Assembly: GCA_035701665.1 (NCBI GenBank)
Contig: DASSRQ010000054.1
Span: 1 to 15,052, forward strand
Direction of reading: 5' to 3'
Length of the DNA: 15,052 nt
Source of the DNA: DASSRQ01 sp035701665
GTDB taxonomy: Bacteria; Vulcanimicrobiota; Vulcanimicrobiia; Vulcanimicrobiales; Vulcanimicrobiaceae
Part shown: positions 7,065 through 13,835 of the stretch, piece after piece
How the letters are laid out: each line of letters starts with the position of its first letter
How positions within the stretch are numbered: the stretch's first letter is position 1
Position numbers and translations under genes: made by a program
Notes under the pieces: model-generated
Databases searched by the model: none
What the model was told of the DNA's origin: nothing
What the model saw: only the letters and a program-made list of their open reading frames with translations

Positions 7065-8908
7065 GCTTCCTTCAACTCTACCAGAAGCGCGTCGGCTGCG
7101 ACCACGTCGCCTTCTTTAACGTGGACCGCGGCCGCGGTGCCGTCGCCTTGCGCCTCGATGCGGTGCTCCATCTTCATCGCCTCCAGGACGACGAGCAGGT
7201 CGCGCGCTTTGACGGCTTGGCCTTCGGAGACGGCGATCTTCGCAATCTTGCCGGGCATCGGCGCGCGCACGCTGCCGGCGCCGTCGCCCGACGCATGCGT
7301 CGAGTGCTGTTCGTCGGGCGGGGCCGAGAAGCGGAACTCGCCCGCTGCGCCGTCACGAACGCGAACTTGCCCGGTGTAATCGCCGCTGACGGACCAGACG
7401 TGCGGATCGGCCGTCGCGCTCGCTTCCATGACGACGTCCGAGCCGCCGACGTTGAGCCGCAGCGGAACGCCGACGCCGCCGATGCGGAACGGCGGATCCG
7501 AACCGAGCGCAGCCGTAGCGGCTGCCGCTAGATCGGCCGGTGTCGCGGCGCGCTTCGAAAAAATCGACTCGTCCAGGCGTTCGGCGAGAAAACCGGTCGT
7601 GACGTCGCCTTTGCGATACGCCTCGTCGCGCGCGATCCAGAGCAGCAGCGGAATATTCGGCTTGATGCCTTCGATGTGGAAGTTTTCGAGCGAGCGGGTG
7701 AGGCGTTCGATTGCGGCTTCGCGCGATTCGCCCCAGACGATCAGTTTCGCAAGCATCGGATCGTAATAGACGCCGACCTCGCTGCCCGTTCGCACGCCGT
7801 CGTCGACGCGCACGCCCGGCCCTTGCGGCGGATCCCAGCGCGTGATCGTTCCGGTGGAGGGCAGCATGTGGTTTGCGGGATCTTCGGCGTAGATGCGCGT
7901 TTCGATCGCCCATCCGCGCGGCGTCACGTCGTCTTGCTTGATGGTCAAGCGTTCGCCGTTTGCGACGCGCAGCTGCCAGTGCACGAGATCGACGCCGTAT
8001 GCGAGCTCCGTAACGGGATGCTCGACTTGCAGACGCGCGTTCATCTCGAGAAAGTAAAAGTTGCCGTCTTCGTCGAGCATGAACTCGCACGTGCCGGCGT
8101 TTTCGTACCCGACCGATTGCGCGGCGCGCACGGCGGCCTCGCCCATCGTCCGGCGCAGATTCGCGTCGACGGCCACCGATGGAGCCTCTTCGACGATCTT
8201 TTGATGCCGGCGCTGAATCGAACATTCGCGCTCGCCGAAATGTACGGTGTTGCCGTGGCGATCGCCCAAAATTTGGATCTCGATATGGCGCGGGCGCCGC
8301 AGATACCGCTCCAGCAAGACAGTGTCGTCGCCGAATGCCGCAAGCGCTTCGCGTTTTGCGGATGCCAATGCTTCGGCAAATGCATCGATGGAATCGACGA
8401 CGCGCATTCCCCGCCCGCCGCCGCCGGCGCTCGCTTTGATGAGCAGCGGAAAACCGGCGCGCTGCGCTTCTTCGGCCAAACGATCCGGCGACTGATCGTC
8501 GCCGTCGTATCCGGGAACGACGGGAACGCCGGAGTCGCGAACGCGTTTCTTCGCTTCGATCTTGCTGCCCATCGCCGCCATTGCTTCGGGCGAGGGACCG
8601 ACGAACGTGATACCGGCATCGCGCACGGCGCGCGCAAACTCCGCGCGTTCGGAAAGAAAGCCGTAGCCCGGATGCACGGCATCGGCATTGAGCGACTTCG
8701 CCGCAGCAACGACCGCGCCGATGTTCAGATACGATTCGGCGGCCGGCGCGGGACCGACGCATACTGCGTCGTCCATAAACGCTAGATGATAGGCGTTCGC
8801 ATCGGCCTCCGAATAGATGCCGAGCGGAACGATGCCCATCTCGCGCGCGCCGCGCGCGACGCGTACGGCGATCTCGCCGCGGTTGGCGATCAGCAGGCGG
8901 CGGATCAT
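7061..8908 (-). CDS. liuD: Acyl-CoA carboxylase alpha subunit (biotin carboxylase + BCCP), probably 3-methylcrotonyl-CoA carboxylase
   Basis: A 615-residue biotin-dependent carboxylase subunit. It carboxylates its own biotin with ATP and bicarbonate and passes CO2 to the beta subunit, here most likely to make 3-methylglutaconyl-CoA. The N-terminus RRLLIANRGEIAVRV opens the biotin carboxylase domain. The ATP-grasp glycine loop KASAGGGGRGM is at 158-168, ECSIQRRHQKIVEE at about 228-241, and EMNARLQVEHPVTE at 288-301. The C-terminal biotinyl domain carries EAMKMEH with the biotinylated Lys579. The linker between the halves is somewhat short compared with typical MCC alpha (about 650-670 residues). 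The frame stays open 163 codons upstream, but ATG at 8908 gives the canonical N-terminus and overlaps the hydratase stop as ATGA. Propionyl- or geranyl-CoA specificity cannot be excluded by sequence; the neighbours favour methylcrotonyl-CoA. Confidence 0.93.
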   Translation of the reverse strand: MIRRLLIANRGEIAVRVARGAREMGIVPLGIYSEADANAYHLAFMDDAVCVGPAPAAESYLNIGAVVAAAKSLNADAVHPGYGFLSERAEFARAVRDAGITFVGPSPEAMAAMGSKIEAKKRVRDSGVPVVPGYDGDDQSPDRLAEEAQRAGFPLLIKASAGGGGRGMRVVDSIDAFAEALASAKREALAAFGDDTVLLERYLRRPRHIEIQILGDRHGNTVHFGERECSIQRRHQKIVEEAPSVAVDANLRRTMGEAAVRAAQSVGYENAGTCEFMLDEDGNFYFLEMNARLQVEHPVTELAYGVDLVHWQLRVANGERLTIKQDDVTPRGWAIETRIYAEDPANHMLPSTGTITRWDPPQGPGVRVDDGVRTGSEVGVYYDPMLAKLIVWGESREAAIERLTRSLENFHIEGIKPNIPLLLWIARDEAYRKGDVTTGFLAERLDESIFSKRAATPADLAAAATAALGSDPPFRIGGVGVPLRLNVGGSDVVMEASATADPHVWSVSGDYTGQVRVRDGAAGEFRFSAPPDEQHSTHASGDGAGSVRAPMPGKIAKIAVSEGQAVKARDLLVVLEAMKMEHRIEAQGDGTAAAVHVKEGDVVAADALLVELKEA

Positions 8909-9690
8909 GCCGTCCACTCCGCTTTGCGGCGTTCCAAAAACGCGCGCAGGCCTTCTTGACCTTCGCGGCTCGTGCGCTGCTTCGCGATAGCGGATGCCGT
9001 CAAATCGCGCGACTCGTCGTACGATGCGGCGGCAACGCGCGGAATGAGCGCTTTGGCTGCGGCAACCGCGGCCGGGCCCGCCGAAAGAATCTCGTTCACG
9101 ACGCGTTCGATGCAGACGTCGAGCGTGTCGGTGACGACCATCTCGTGAATCAAGCCGATATGCATCGCGCGCTTGGCATCGAACCGTTCGCCGGTCATAA
9201 ACAGCGCGCGCGCATTCGAGATGCCGATCTTTGCGATGACGAACGGCGAGATGACGGCCGGTATGATGCCGAGCTTGGTTTCCGTGAACCCGAACACCGT
9301 GTCGGCTCCCGCGAGCACGACGTCGCAGACAGCCGCTAGACCCGCGCCTCCGCCGAGCGCGGCGCCGTGAATGCGTCCGATAACGGGCTTGGGGCATTGA
9401 TCGATGGCGCGGAACATATCCGACATCGCGCGCGCATCGTCGACGTTTTCGTCATACGTTAGGTCGAGCGACGAGCGCATCCAATTGATGTCGGCTCCGC
9501 CGCAAAACACTTTTCCTTCGCCCGCGAGGACGATGGCGCGAATGCTGTCGTCGCGCCCGGCTTGGTCGAACGCTTCCCGAAGCGCGGCGATCAGGCCGGC
9601 GTTGAAGGCGTTGCGCACGTCCGGCCGGTTCAGCCGCAGCCACGCGACCCGGCCTTCCTTCGAAACGGTCAGCACTCTCTCGTTAGTCAT
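8905..9690 (-). CDS. liuC: Enoyl-CoA hydratase family, probably methylglutaconyl-CoA hydratase
   Basis: A 261-residue crotonase-fold enzyme, predicted to hydrate 3-methylglutaconyl-CoA to HMG-CoA between the carboxylase and the lyase. Oxyanion-hole segments are FCGGADINWM (about 62-71) and HGAALGGGAGL (about 108-118), and the candidate catalytic Glu137 lies in FGFTETKLGIIPAVISPFV. The GADxNWM and LGIIPAVISPFV patterns are those I associate with the LiuC/AUH group rather than general fatty-acid hydratases. ATG at 9690 is chosen because it starts directly at the domain. An upstream in-frame ATG at 9801 would add 37 non-homologous-looking residues and run into the divergent cytochrome gene. No clear Shine-Dalgarno is seen. 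It is the first gene of the leftward operon, 54 bp from the divergent cytochrome b gene. Confidence 0.92.
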   Translation of the reverse strand: MTNERVLTVSKEGRVAWLRLNRPDVRNAFNAGLIAALREAFDQAGRDDSIRAIVLAGEGKVFCGGADINWMRSSLDLTYDENVDDARAMSDMFRAIDQCPKPVIGRIHGAALGGGAGLAAVCDVVLAGADTVFGFTETKLGIIPAVISPFVIAKIGISNARALFMTGERFDAKRAMHIGLIHEMVVTDTLDVCIERVVNEILSAGPAAVAAAKALIPRVAAASYDESRDLTASAIAKQRTSREGQEGLRAFLERRKAEWTA

Positions 9691-9744
9691 GGCCGGGCCG
9701 TTCGGTATTTCATCCGGGGCCGCCTCGCGTGCGTTATGATAGGG
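9691..9744. promoter_or_regulatory. Divergent intergenic region with overlapping -10-like hexamers
   Basis: This 54-bp gap must start both the leftward leucine operon and the rightward redox operon. On the plus strand TATGAT (9735-9740) is one base from a consensus -10 and ends only 4 bases before ATG 9745 (7 before GTG 9748), as expected for a leaderless message. On the minus strand TATCAT occupies nearly the same bases (9736-9741), about 45 bases from the hydratase ATG. No good -35 element or Shine-Dalgarno is seen for either gene. If both hexamers are real, the two promoters would compete for the same DNA. Confidence 0.35.
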
Positions 9745-10551
9745 ATGGTGCGCGAACAAAAGACGGTCTACCGCCACTCTTTGGCCACGCGGCTCACGCA
9801 TTGGCTGTTCTTTCTTGCCTTCATGGCGCTAGTCAGCAGCGGCCTGCAGATCTTCAACGCGGCGCCGTTCCTCGACGCTTCCGACAAAACCGACATCCAC
9901 CGGCGCGTGCTCTCGATCGATTCTCCGCGGGAGGGCGCGGGTGTTACCACGGTGTTCGGTGCGAGCATCCCGACGACGGGTGTGCTCGGATGGACGGACG
10001 ACGGTATGGGCGGGCAAGCTGCGCGCGCGTTTCCGGGATGGCTGACGATCCCGTCATACCAATCGCTCGCCGACGGCCGGCGGTGGCATTTCTTTTTCGC
10101 ATGGGTCATGGTCGTGAGCGGTGTCGTTTACATCGTGTGGTCGCTGCTGCGCGGCGACTTGCGCGAGATCGTCCTGCGGCCGCGTGACGCAGCGAAGATC
10201 TTGCCGATGCAGCTGTACTATCTGCGTCTGCGCAAAGAACCGCCCGCGCACGGCAAATACAATCCGCTGCAAAAGACCGCGTACACGCTCGTGCTCTTCG
10301 TCCTCGCTCCGCTCATCGTCGTGAGCGGTCTTGCGCTCTCGCCGGGGCTGGACGCATGGCTGCCGTGGCTGCCGCACGTCTTGGGCGGACGTCAATTCGC
10401 ACGGCTGTGGCATTTCGTCGCGATGGTTGCGCTGCTAGGTTTCTTCGCCGTGCACGTGAGCCTGGTCGCCAGCACGGGTGTTATCAATCATTTGCGTTCC
10501 ATGGTGACCGGCCGGTATCGTTTGGGCGCGCACGACGGGGTGGGCGTATGA
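9745..10551 (+). CDS. Cytochrome b561-type membrane protein (partner of molybdopterin oxidoreductase)
   Basis: Predicted inner-membrane di-heme b-type cytochrome of 268 residues that would exchange electrons between the quinone pool and the periplasmic molybdoenzyme encoded next. Four hydrophobic helices are visible (about 15-35, 114-135, 177-199, 219-245). His residues at heme-ligand positions are His19 in RLTHWLFF, His115 in RRWHFFFAW, His223 in ARLWHFVAM and His237 in FFAVHVSL. A periplasmic or loop segment of about 75 residues between helices 1 and 2 (GASIPTTGVLGW, PGWLTIPSYQSLADG) is typical of the cytochrome b/b6-domain group found with sulfite-oxidase-like proteins. ATG at 9745 is preferred; ATG 9736 or GTG 9748 are possible. 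Its stop overlaps the next ATG as ATGA. Confidence 0.9.
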   Translation: MVREQKTVYRHSLATRLTHWLFFLAFMALVSSGLQIFNAAPFLDASDKTDIHRRVLSIDSPREGAGVTTVFGASIPTTGVLGWTDDGMGGQAARAFPGWLTIPSYQSLADGRRWHFFFAWVMVVSGVVYIVWSLLRGDLREIVLRPRDAAKILPMQLYYLRLRKEPPAHGKYNPLQKTAYTLVLFVLAPLIVVSGLALSPGLDAWLPWLPHVLGGRQFARLWHFVAMVALLGFFAVHVSLVASTGVINHLRSMVTGRYRLGAHDGVGV

Positions 10552-11288
10552 AACGCAAGATCTTTCTTGCGAGCACGATTTCGGCCGCGCTTGCCGCGTG
10601 CTCGCCCATCGGGACGAAGCTCAACGGTAATCAGCATTTCCACGATGCGTTGGACAGCGCGGAGCGGTTGGACGAACGCGTTCTGGGAACGCGCGGCCTT
10701 GCTGCGCTCTACCGGCCGCAGGACATCTCCGCGGATTTTCCGATCGATTCGCTCGACACACCCTCCGACAGCGGATACGAACGCCTTGCCGCGAGCGGGT
10801 TCCGGAATTTCTCCCTGATCGTCGATGGCGCCGTAGAGGCCCCGGCAGCCATTCCAATGACGCAGCTCGTTCATATGATGAACGTCGACCAGATCACCCG
10901 TCACGACTGCGTCGAAGGCTGGAGCGCCGTCGCGCAATGGCAAGGCGTGCGGCTGGCCGACGTCCTTGCGCTCGCGCGCCCCAAACAGAACGCGCGCTAC
11001 GCGATCTTCCACTGTTTCGACCGCGACGCGAATGACTCGCAGTATTACGAGAGTTTGAGTTTGCAGCAAGCGGCACACCCCCAGACCATCCTCGCCCTGC
11101 GCCAAAACGGCCGTCCCATCGCCGCCGATCGCGGTGCTCCCGTGCGCTTGAAAGTGCCCACCCAACTCGGGTACAAAAGTGCTAAGTGGGTTAAACGCAT
11201 CGAAGTCGCCGCGTCGCTGCAACCCATCGGCGGCGGAAAAGGCGGCTATTGGGAGGATCAGGGCTACGAATGGTACGCGGGTATCTGA
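10548..11288 (+). CDS. Molybdopterin-dependent oxidoreductase (sulfite oxidase/YedY-like), predicted lipoprotein
   Basis: A 246-residue protein with the sulfite oxidase-type molybdopterin-binding fold, predicted to act outside the inner membrane with the cytochrome b. The Mo-ligand cysteine is Cys121 in RHDCVEGWSAVAQW. The later segment GAPVRLKVPTQLGYKSAKWVKRIEV (195-219) is characteristic of the family. The N-terminus KRKIFLASTISAALAAC ends in a lipobox LAAC with Cys18, so it is probably lipid-anchored. Related MsrP/YedY enzymes are exported folded through Tat with twin Arg, but here the pair is Lys2-Arg3. The start is fixed by the ATGA overlap and a GGGG 7 bases upstream. Only the molybdopterin domain is present, with no heme or C-terminal dimerisation domain. 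The substrate is unknown: methionine sulfoxide reduction or sulfite or another oxidation are possibilities. Confidence 0.9.
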   Translation: MKRKIFLASTISAALAACSPIGTKLNGNQHFHDALDSAERLDERVLGTRGLAALYRPQDISADFPIDSLDTPSDSGYERLAASGFRNFSLIVDGAVEAPAAIPMTQLVHMMNVDQITRHDCVEGWSAVAQWQGVRLADVLALARPKQNARYAIFHCFDRDANDSQYYESLSLQQAAHPQTILALRQNGRPIAADRGAPVRLKVPTQLGYKSAKWVKRIEVAASLQPIGGGKGGYWEDQGYEWYAGI

Positions 11289-11917
11289 TCGCGCTGCTGC
11301 TGGCCGCATATCCCGTTCTCGCTCCCGCACCGCCGGGGCGGGTTCAGCAAAACATCACGGCCTATCTTACCGGCGAGGGCATGAGCTCGCGCTGGCAAGT
11401 CGTCACCTCAAAGAAACTCGCCGGCAAAATGATGGGGAAGACGCCCGTGTATCAATGGACGCTGTCGATCTACGCGCCGCCGGACGGCGACCGCGCGCGA
11501 TTGGCGTTCCGTTCGCCGGGATTGAGCGACTTGGTGCCGGCCGTGCAGCGCGCGGCAAACGCGCAGATGTACTTTCCGCTTGAGGACGTGAAGATTGCCG
11601 GCACGGCGCAACTCGAGCGCGCGGCCGTCGACGATGTCGTCGTCGTAACGCATGCGGCCGGCGCGGATTGCGGTACGGCAACCGTCAGTATTATCGGTGC
11701 GGACCCAAACGGGAACGTCTCGGTGCGTCATCAACTTCAAAACTACTGCGACTTGAAAGCGCAGATCGTTCACGAAGGCCGCCGCGATGCCGTGCGCCTA
11801 ACCGGCGCCTATTACGCGCATAACTCCCCGGTTTGTTGTCCGGCAAAGCCGCGCGTGACCGCCATGCTGCGGTACCGCAACGGACAATGGATCGTCACTC
11901 CGAGGTATTTCAAATGA
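11270..11917 (+). CDS. Secreted protein of unknown function with a CysCys-Pro C-terminal motif
   Basis: I do not recognise a named family. The 215-residue product begins with a short Arg and a hydrophobic segment (YLIALLLAAYPVLAPA), a likely Sec signal peptide, and so is probably periplasmic. The mature part is a mixed alpha/beta-looking sequence with four cysteines: Cys134, Cys160 and the adjacent pair Cys189-Cys190 in SPVCCPAKPRVTAMLRYRNGQW. A CCP segment followed by a strand ending in an aromatic resembles small secreted or lipoproteins of the LppP/LprE kind, but this is only a likeness. The ATG at 11270 has AGGG 6 bases upstream. A TTG at 11249 is less likely. The gene overlaps the molybdoenzyme by 19 bp and the next gene by ATGA, so it belongs to the redox operon. 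Confidence 0.75.
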   Translation: MVRGYLIALLLAAYPVLAPAPPGRVQQNITAYLTGEGMSSRWQVVTSKKLAGKMMGKTPVYQWTLSIYAPPDGDRARLAFRSPGLSDLVPAVQRAANAQMYFPLEDVKIAGTAQLERAAVDDVVVVTHAAGADCGTATVSIIGADPNGNVSVRHQLQNYCDLKAQIVHEGRRDAVRLTGAYYAHNSPVCCPAKPRVTAMLRYRNGQWIVTPRYFK

Positions 11918-12414
11918 AGAAGGTTCTAACCGCCGCGCTCCTCGCCGTCCTTACGGGGGGCGTCGCACTCGCGCAAAGCGCACCGCCTTCACCGCCGGCC
12001 GGAACGATGCAGCCGCCGCCGCCCGCGCAGATGCAGCAGATGCGCGACCAACTGATGCAGTTGCACCGCCAAGCGCGCGCGTCGATTCTCGCTGCACTGA
12101 CGCCGGCGCATAAAGCGCTCTTCGCACGAATCACCGGACAGCTCGCCGTCGCGGACCGTCCCGACTGCGACGCCGCCGTCAAGCAGTTGAATGCGGCGCT
12201 CTCCGCGCCGGAAAAGCAGAAGATTATGGCTGCCGCGCAAACCGCGATGGCGAAGATGCGTGCGATGATGCCGCCCGGCGATATGGGGCCGCCGCCCGGC
12301 ATGGGGATGGGCATGGACGGAATGCCCGGAGATCACGCGATGGCTAGGATGACTGCGGGGGATATTCTGTTGCTGCTGGCTCGCCTTTCGATAACGCCGC
12401 AGCATCAGTCCTAA
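11914..12414 (+). CDS. Small secreted Met/Pro-rich protein of the redox operon
   Basis: A 166-residue protein with a clear Sec signal peptide (KKVLTAALLAVLTGGVALA, cleavage near 20/21). The mature part has a Pro/Met/Gln-rich start (about 24-50), a helical middle with a single Cys85, and a Met-rich segment. Residues 105-146 hold 12 Met, including the repeat GMGMGMDGMPG. The mature protein has 16 Met in about 146 residues. It does not show the LTxxQ repeats of Spy/CpxP chaperones. Met-rich periplasmic proteins can bind copper or act as sacrificial targets for hypochlorite or other oxidants; the molybdoenzyme neighbours make the latter attractive, but this is inference. CGAGG lies 8 bases upstream of the ATG. 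The last 71 bp overlap the convergent transporter gene. Confidence 0.8.
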   Translation: MKKVLTAALLAVLTGGVALAQSAPPSPPAGTMQPPPPAQMQQMRDQLMQLHRQARASILAALTPAHKALFARITGQLAVADRPDCDAAVKQLNAALSAPEKQKIMAAAQTAMAKMRAMMPPGDMGPPPGMGMGMDGMPGDHAMARMTAGDILLLLARLSITPQHQS

Positions 12415-13225
12415 GCGCTATCCATACGCCGGCGATGACGAGCGCCGCGCCGGCCGCTTCTTTTGCGCCGAACTGTTCGCCGCCGAAGACGATGCCGACG
12501 ACGACCGCAATCACCGGAATGATCAGCGCGGACATCCCCACGATCCAGGCGCGCACGTGTTTGAGCAGCCAAAGGTTCAAAAAGAACGCGAGCGCGCTGC
12601 CGGCGATCGCCAAATACGCGATCGCGCCGAGCGATGCCACCGAAAATGCGCGCGTGCGGTCGAACGGTTCGGAGAGCAGTCCGAAGATCGTCACGAAGAT
12701 ACCGGCCAGCAGCATCGATGGCGGAAGCGTGACGAGCGGATCGTTGTGCGCGTGCCGCTTCGCATACACGTTTGCGAACGCGCTCGTGCACGCGGCGCCG
12801 ACGACCGCGAGCGCGTACCAAAACGATCCGTGCATGCCGGACGAAAACGAGATCAGACCGACGCCCGCAAACGCAAGCGTTGCACCCGCCCACGTTGCGG
12901 GCCGCGTCTTTTCATCCACCAAGTAGTGGCCGAAGAGAAACATGAAAAACGGCAGCACGCCGAACAGCACCGCAGTTAAGCCTGAACTGATGTGGGTCTC
13001 CGCGGTGTACGTCAGCATATAGTTCAGCCCAAACAGACACGTCGCAAAAACGAATACGACGCTCCAGGGCAATCTGCGCGGGTCGATCGTCCGCCCGAGT
13101 GCCGCGGCCAGTGCGTACATCACCAGGCCCGCGAGTATGAAACGGAAGCCGGCACCGGTCGCCGGCGGCACGTATCGTAAACTGACTTTGATTCCGAGCC
13201 ACGTCGTGCCCCAGATGGAGCACAT
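12344..13225 (-). CDS. EamA/DMT-family transporter
   Basis: Predicted inner-membrane permease of the drug/metabolite transporter superfamily, exporting or importing an unidentified metabolite. It has two EamA repeats totalling about ten helices. Repeat 1 opens with SIWGTTWLGIKVSLRYVPP and contains GLTAVLFGVLPFFM. Repeat 2 ends with FGEQ-type FGGEQFGAKEAAGAALVIAGVWIAL. The ATG at 13225 would cut off the front half of the first helix. The in-frame codons just upstream encode LKIVGAYAL, exactly the missing part, and the only initiator-like codon there is a CTG at 13267, after a nearby TAG. A CTG start overlapping the preceding gene's stop is therefore likely. The coordinates give the conservative ATG. 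The 3' end overlaps the Met-rich gene. Confidence 0.9.
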   Translation of the reverse strand: MCSIWGTTWLGIKVSLRYVPPATGAGFRFILAGLVMYALAAALGRTIDPRRLPWSVVFVFATCLFGLNYMLTYTAETHISSGLTAVLFGVLPFFMFLFGHYLVDEKTRPATWAGATLAFAGVGLISFSSGMHGSFWYALAVVGAACTSAFANVYAKRHAHNDPLVTLPPSMLLAGIFVTIFGLLSEPFDRTRAFSVASLGAIAYLAIAGSALAFFLNLWLLKHVRAWIVGMSALIIPVIAVVVGIVFGGEQFGAKEAAGAALVIAGVWIALRTDAAALSKGEPAATEYPPQSS

Positions 13226-13253
13226 CAGAGCGTACGCTCCGACGATCTTGAGC

Positions 13254-13835
13254 CTAGAGGTGTTCAGGATCGTTGCCTATCGCCTCGATGAACGAACGGT
13301 CGCCCGGCATGTGCGGAACGTTTGAAGGATACGATCCGCCGGCGTGCTCGCGCATATATATCGTCGAGAGCGCCGCCAAATATTCGAAGTGCTCCCAAAC
13401 ACTCGGTTCGTTGAGGTCCTCGCGCACGTAGGTCACAACCGGTGCGAGAGCGTTCCAGTTGCGCAAGATCACGAACGACCACATGCTGAGCGCAAGATCC
13501 CGGTCGATGATGCGGTTCCGCACGAACATGCCCAAATTCTCGAAGAAATTTGCAACCGTGTCGATCGCGCGGTACTCGCCTTCGAATTGAGACTGGGGCT
13601 GCGCGATGCGCCGGCGTTCCGCCGGATCTTTCAGCCGCAGCGGAAGCACATAACTGACGAACTGCTGCGCATCGCGGAAATCTGCCGACTCGAGCGTTTC
13701 GCGGCACTCCGTGAGCGCTACGATCTGATTGCTTCCGCGCATATGCCTGAGCTGAAACAGCGCAGCCATCGCAGACGCGGCGATTACCACGAACGTCCCT
13801 GCCGTCGCGACCGCCGTCAGCCACTCAGCGGACAC
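13254..13835 (-). CDS. Membrane-anchored DUF4760-like protein, second paralog
   Basis: A 193-residue protein of unknown function. One N-terminal transmembrane helix (about 5-27, LTAVATAGTFVVIAASAMAALFQ) is followed by a basic RHMR and a helical soluble domain with ANFFENLGMFV (about 95-105) and SVWEHFEYLA (about 145-154). The layout and the ANFFE segment recall DUF4760-type proteins; I am only moderately sure of that label. It is a tandem copy of the neighbour upstream: same length, and 26 of the first 33 residues are identical. The GTG start is supported by exact alignment with that paralog. It overlaps the upstream copy by 11 bp, and the transporter gene follows. Confidence 0.8.
   Translation of the reverse strand: MSAEWLTAVATAGTFVVIAASAMAALFQLRHMRGSNQIVALTECRETLESADFRDAQQFVSYVLPLRLKDPAERRRIAQPQSQFEGEYRAIDTVANFFENLGMFVRNRIIDRDLALSMWSFVILRNWNALAPVVTYVREDLNEPSVWEHFEYLAALSTIYMREHAGGSYPSNVPHMPGDRSFIEAIGNDPEHL

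Noticed and set aside
5170..8785. Several long plus-strand open frames (338 to 398 codons) opposite the amidohydrolase, lyase and carboxylase genes
   Set aside because: Each lies wholly antisense to a gene with identifiable catalytic motifs and codes for Arg/Ala/His-rich sequence without family features.
8909..9397. Upstream extension of the carboxylase alpha frame to 778 residues
   Set aside because: The extra 163 residues are Arg-rich out-of-frame reading of the hydratase gene; the ATG at 8908 gives the canonical biotin carboxylase N-terminus.
9691..9801. N-terminal extension of the hydratase by 37 residues
   Set aside because: It would cross the divergent promoter and the first codons of the cytochrome gene and does not resemble the family.
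12429..12458. G+C-rich inverted repeat (CCGGCG...CGCCGG) near the convergent gene ends
   Set aside because: It lies inside the transporter coding sequence and has no T-tract, so it is not called as a terminator.
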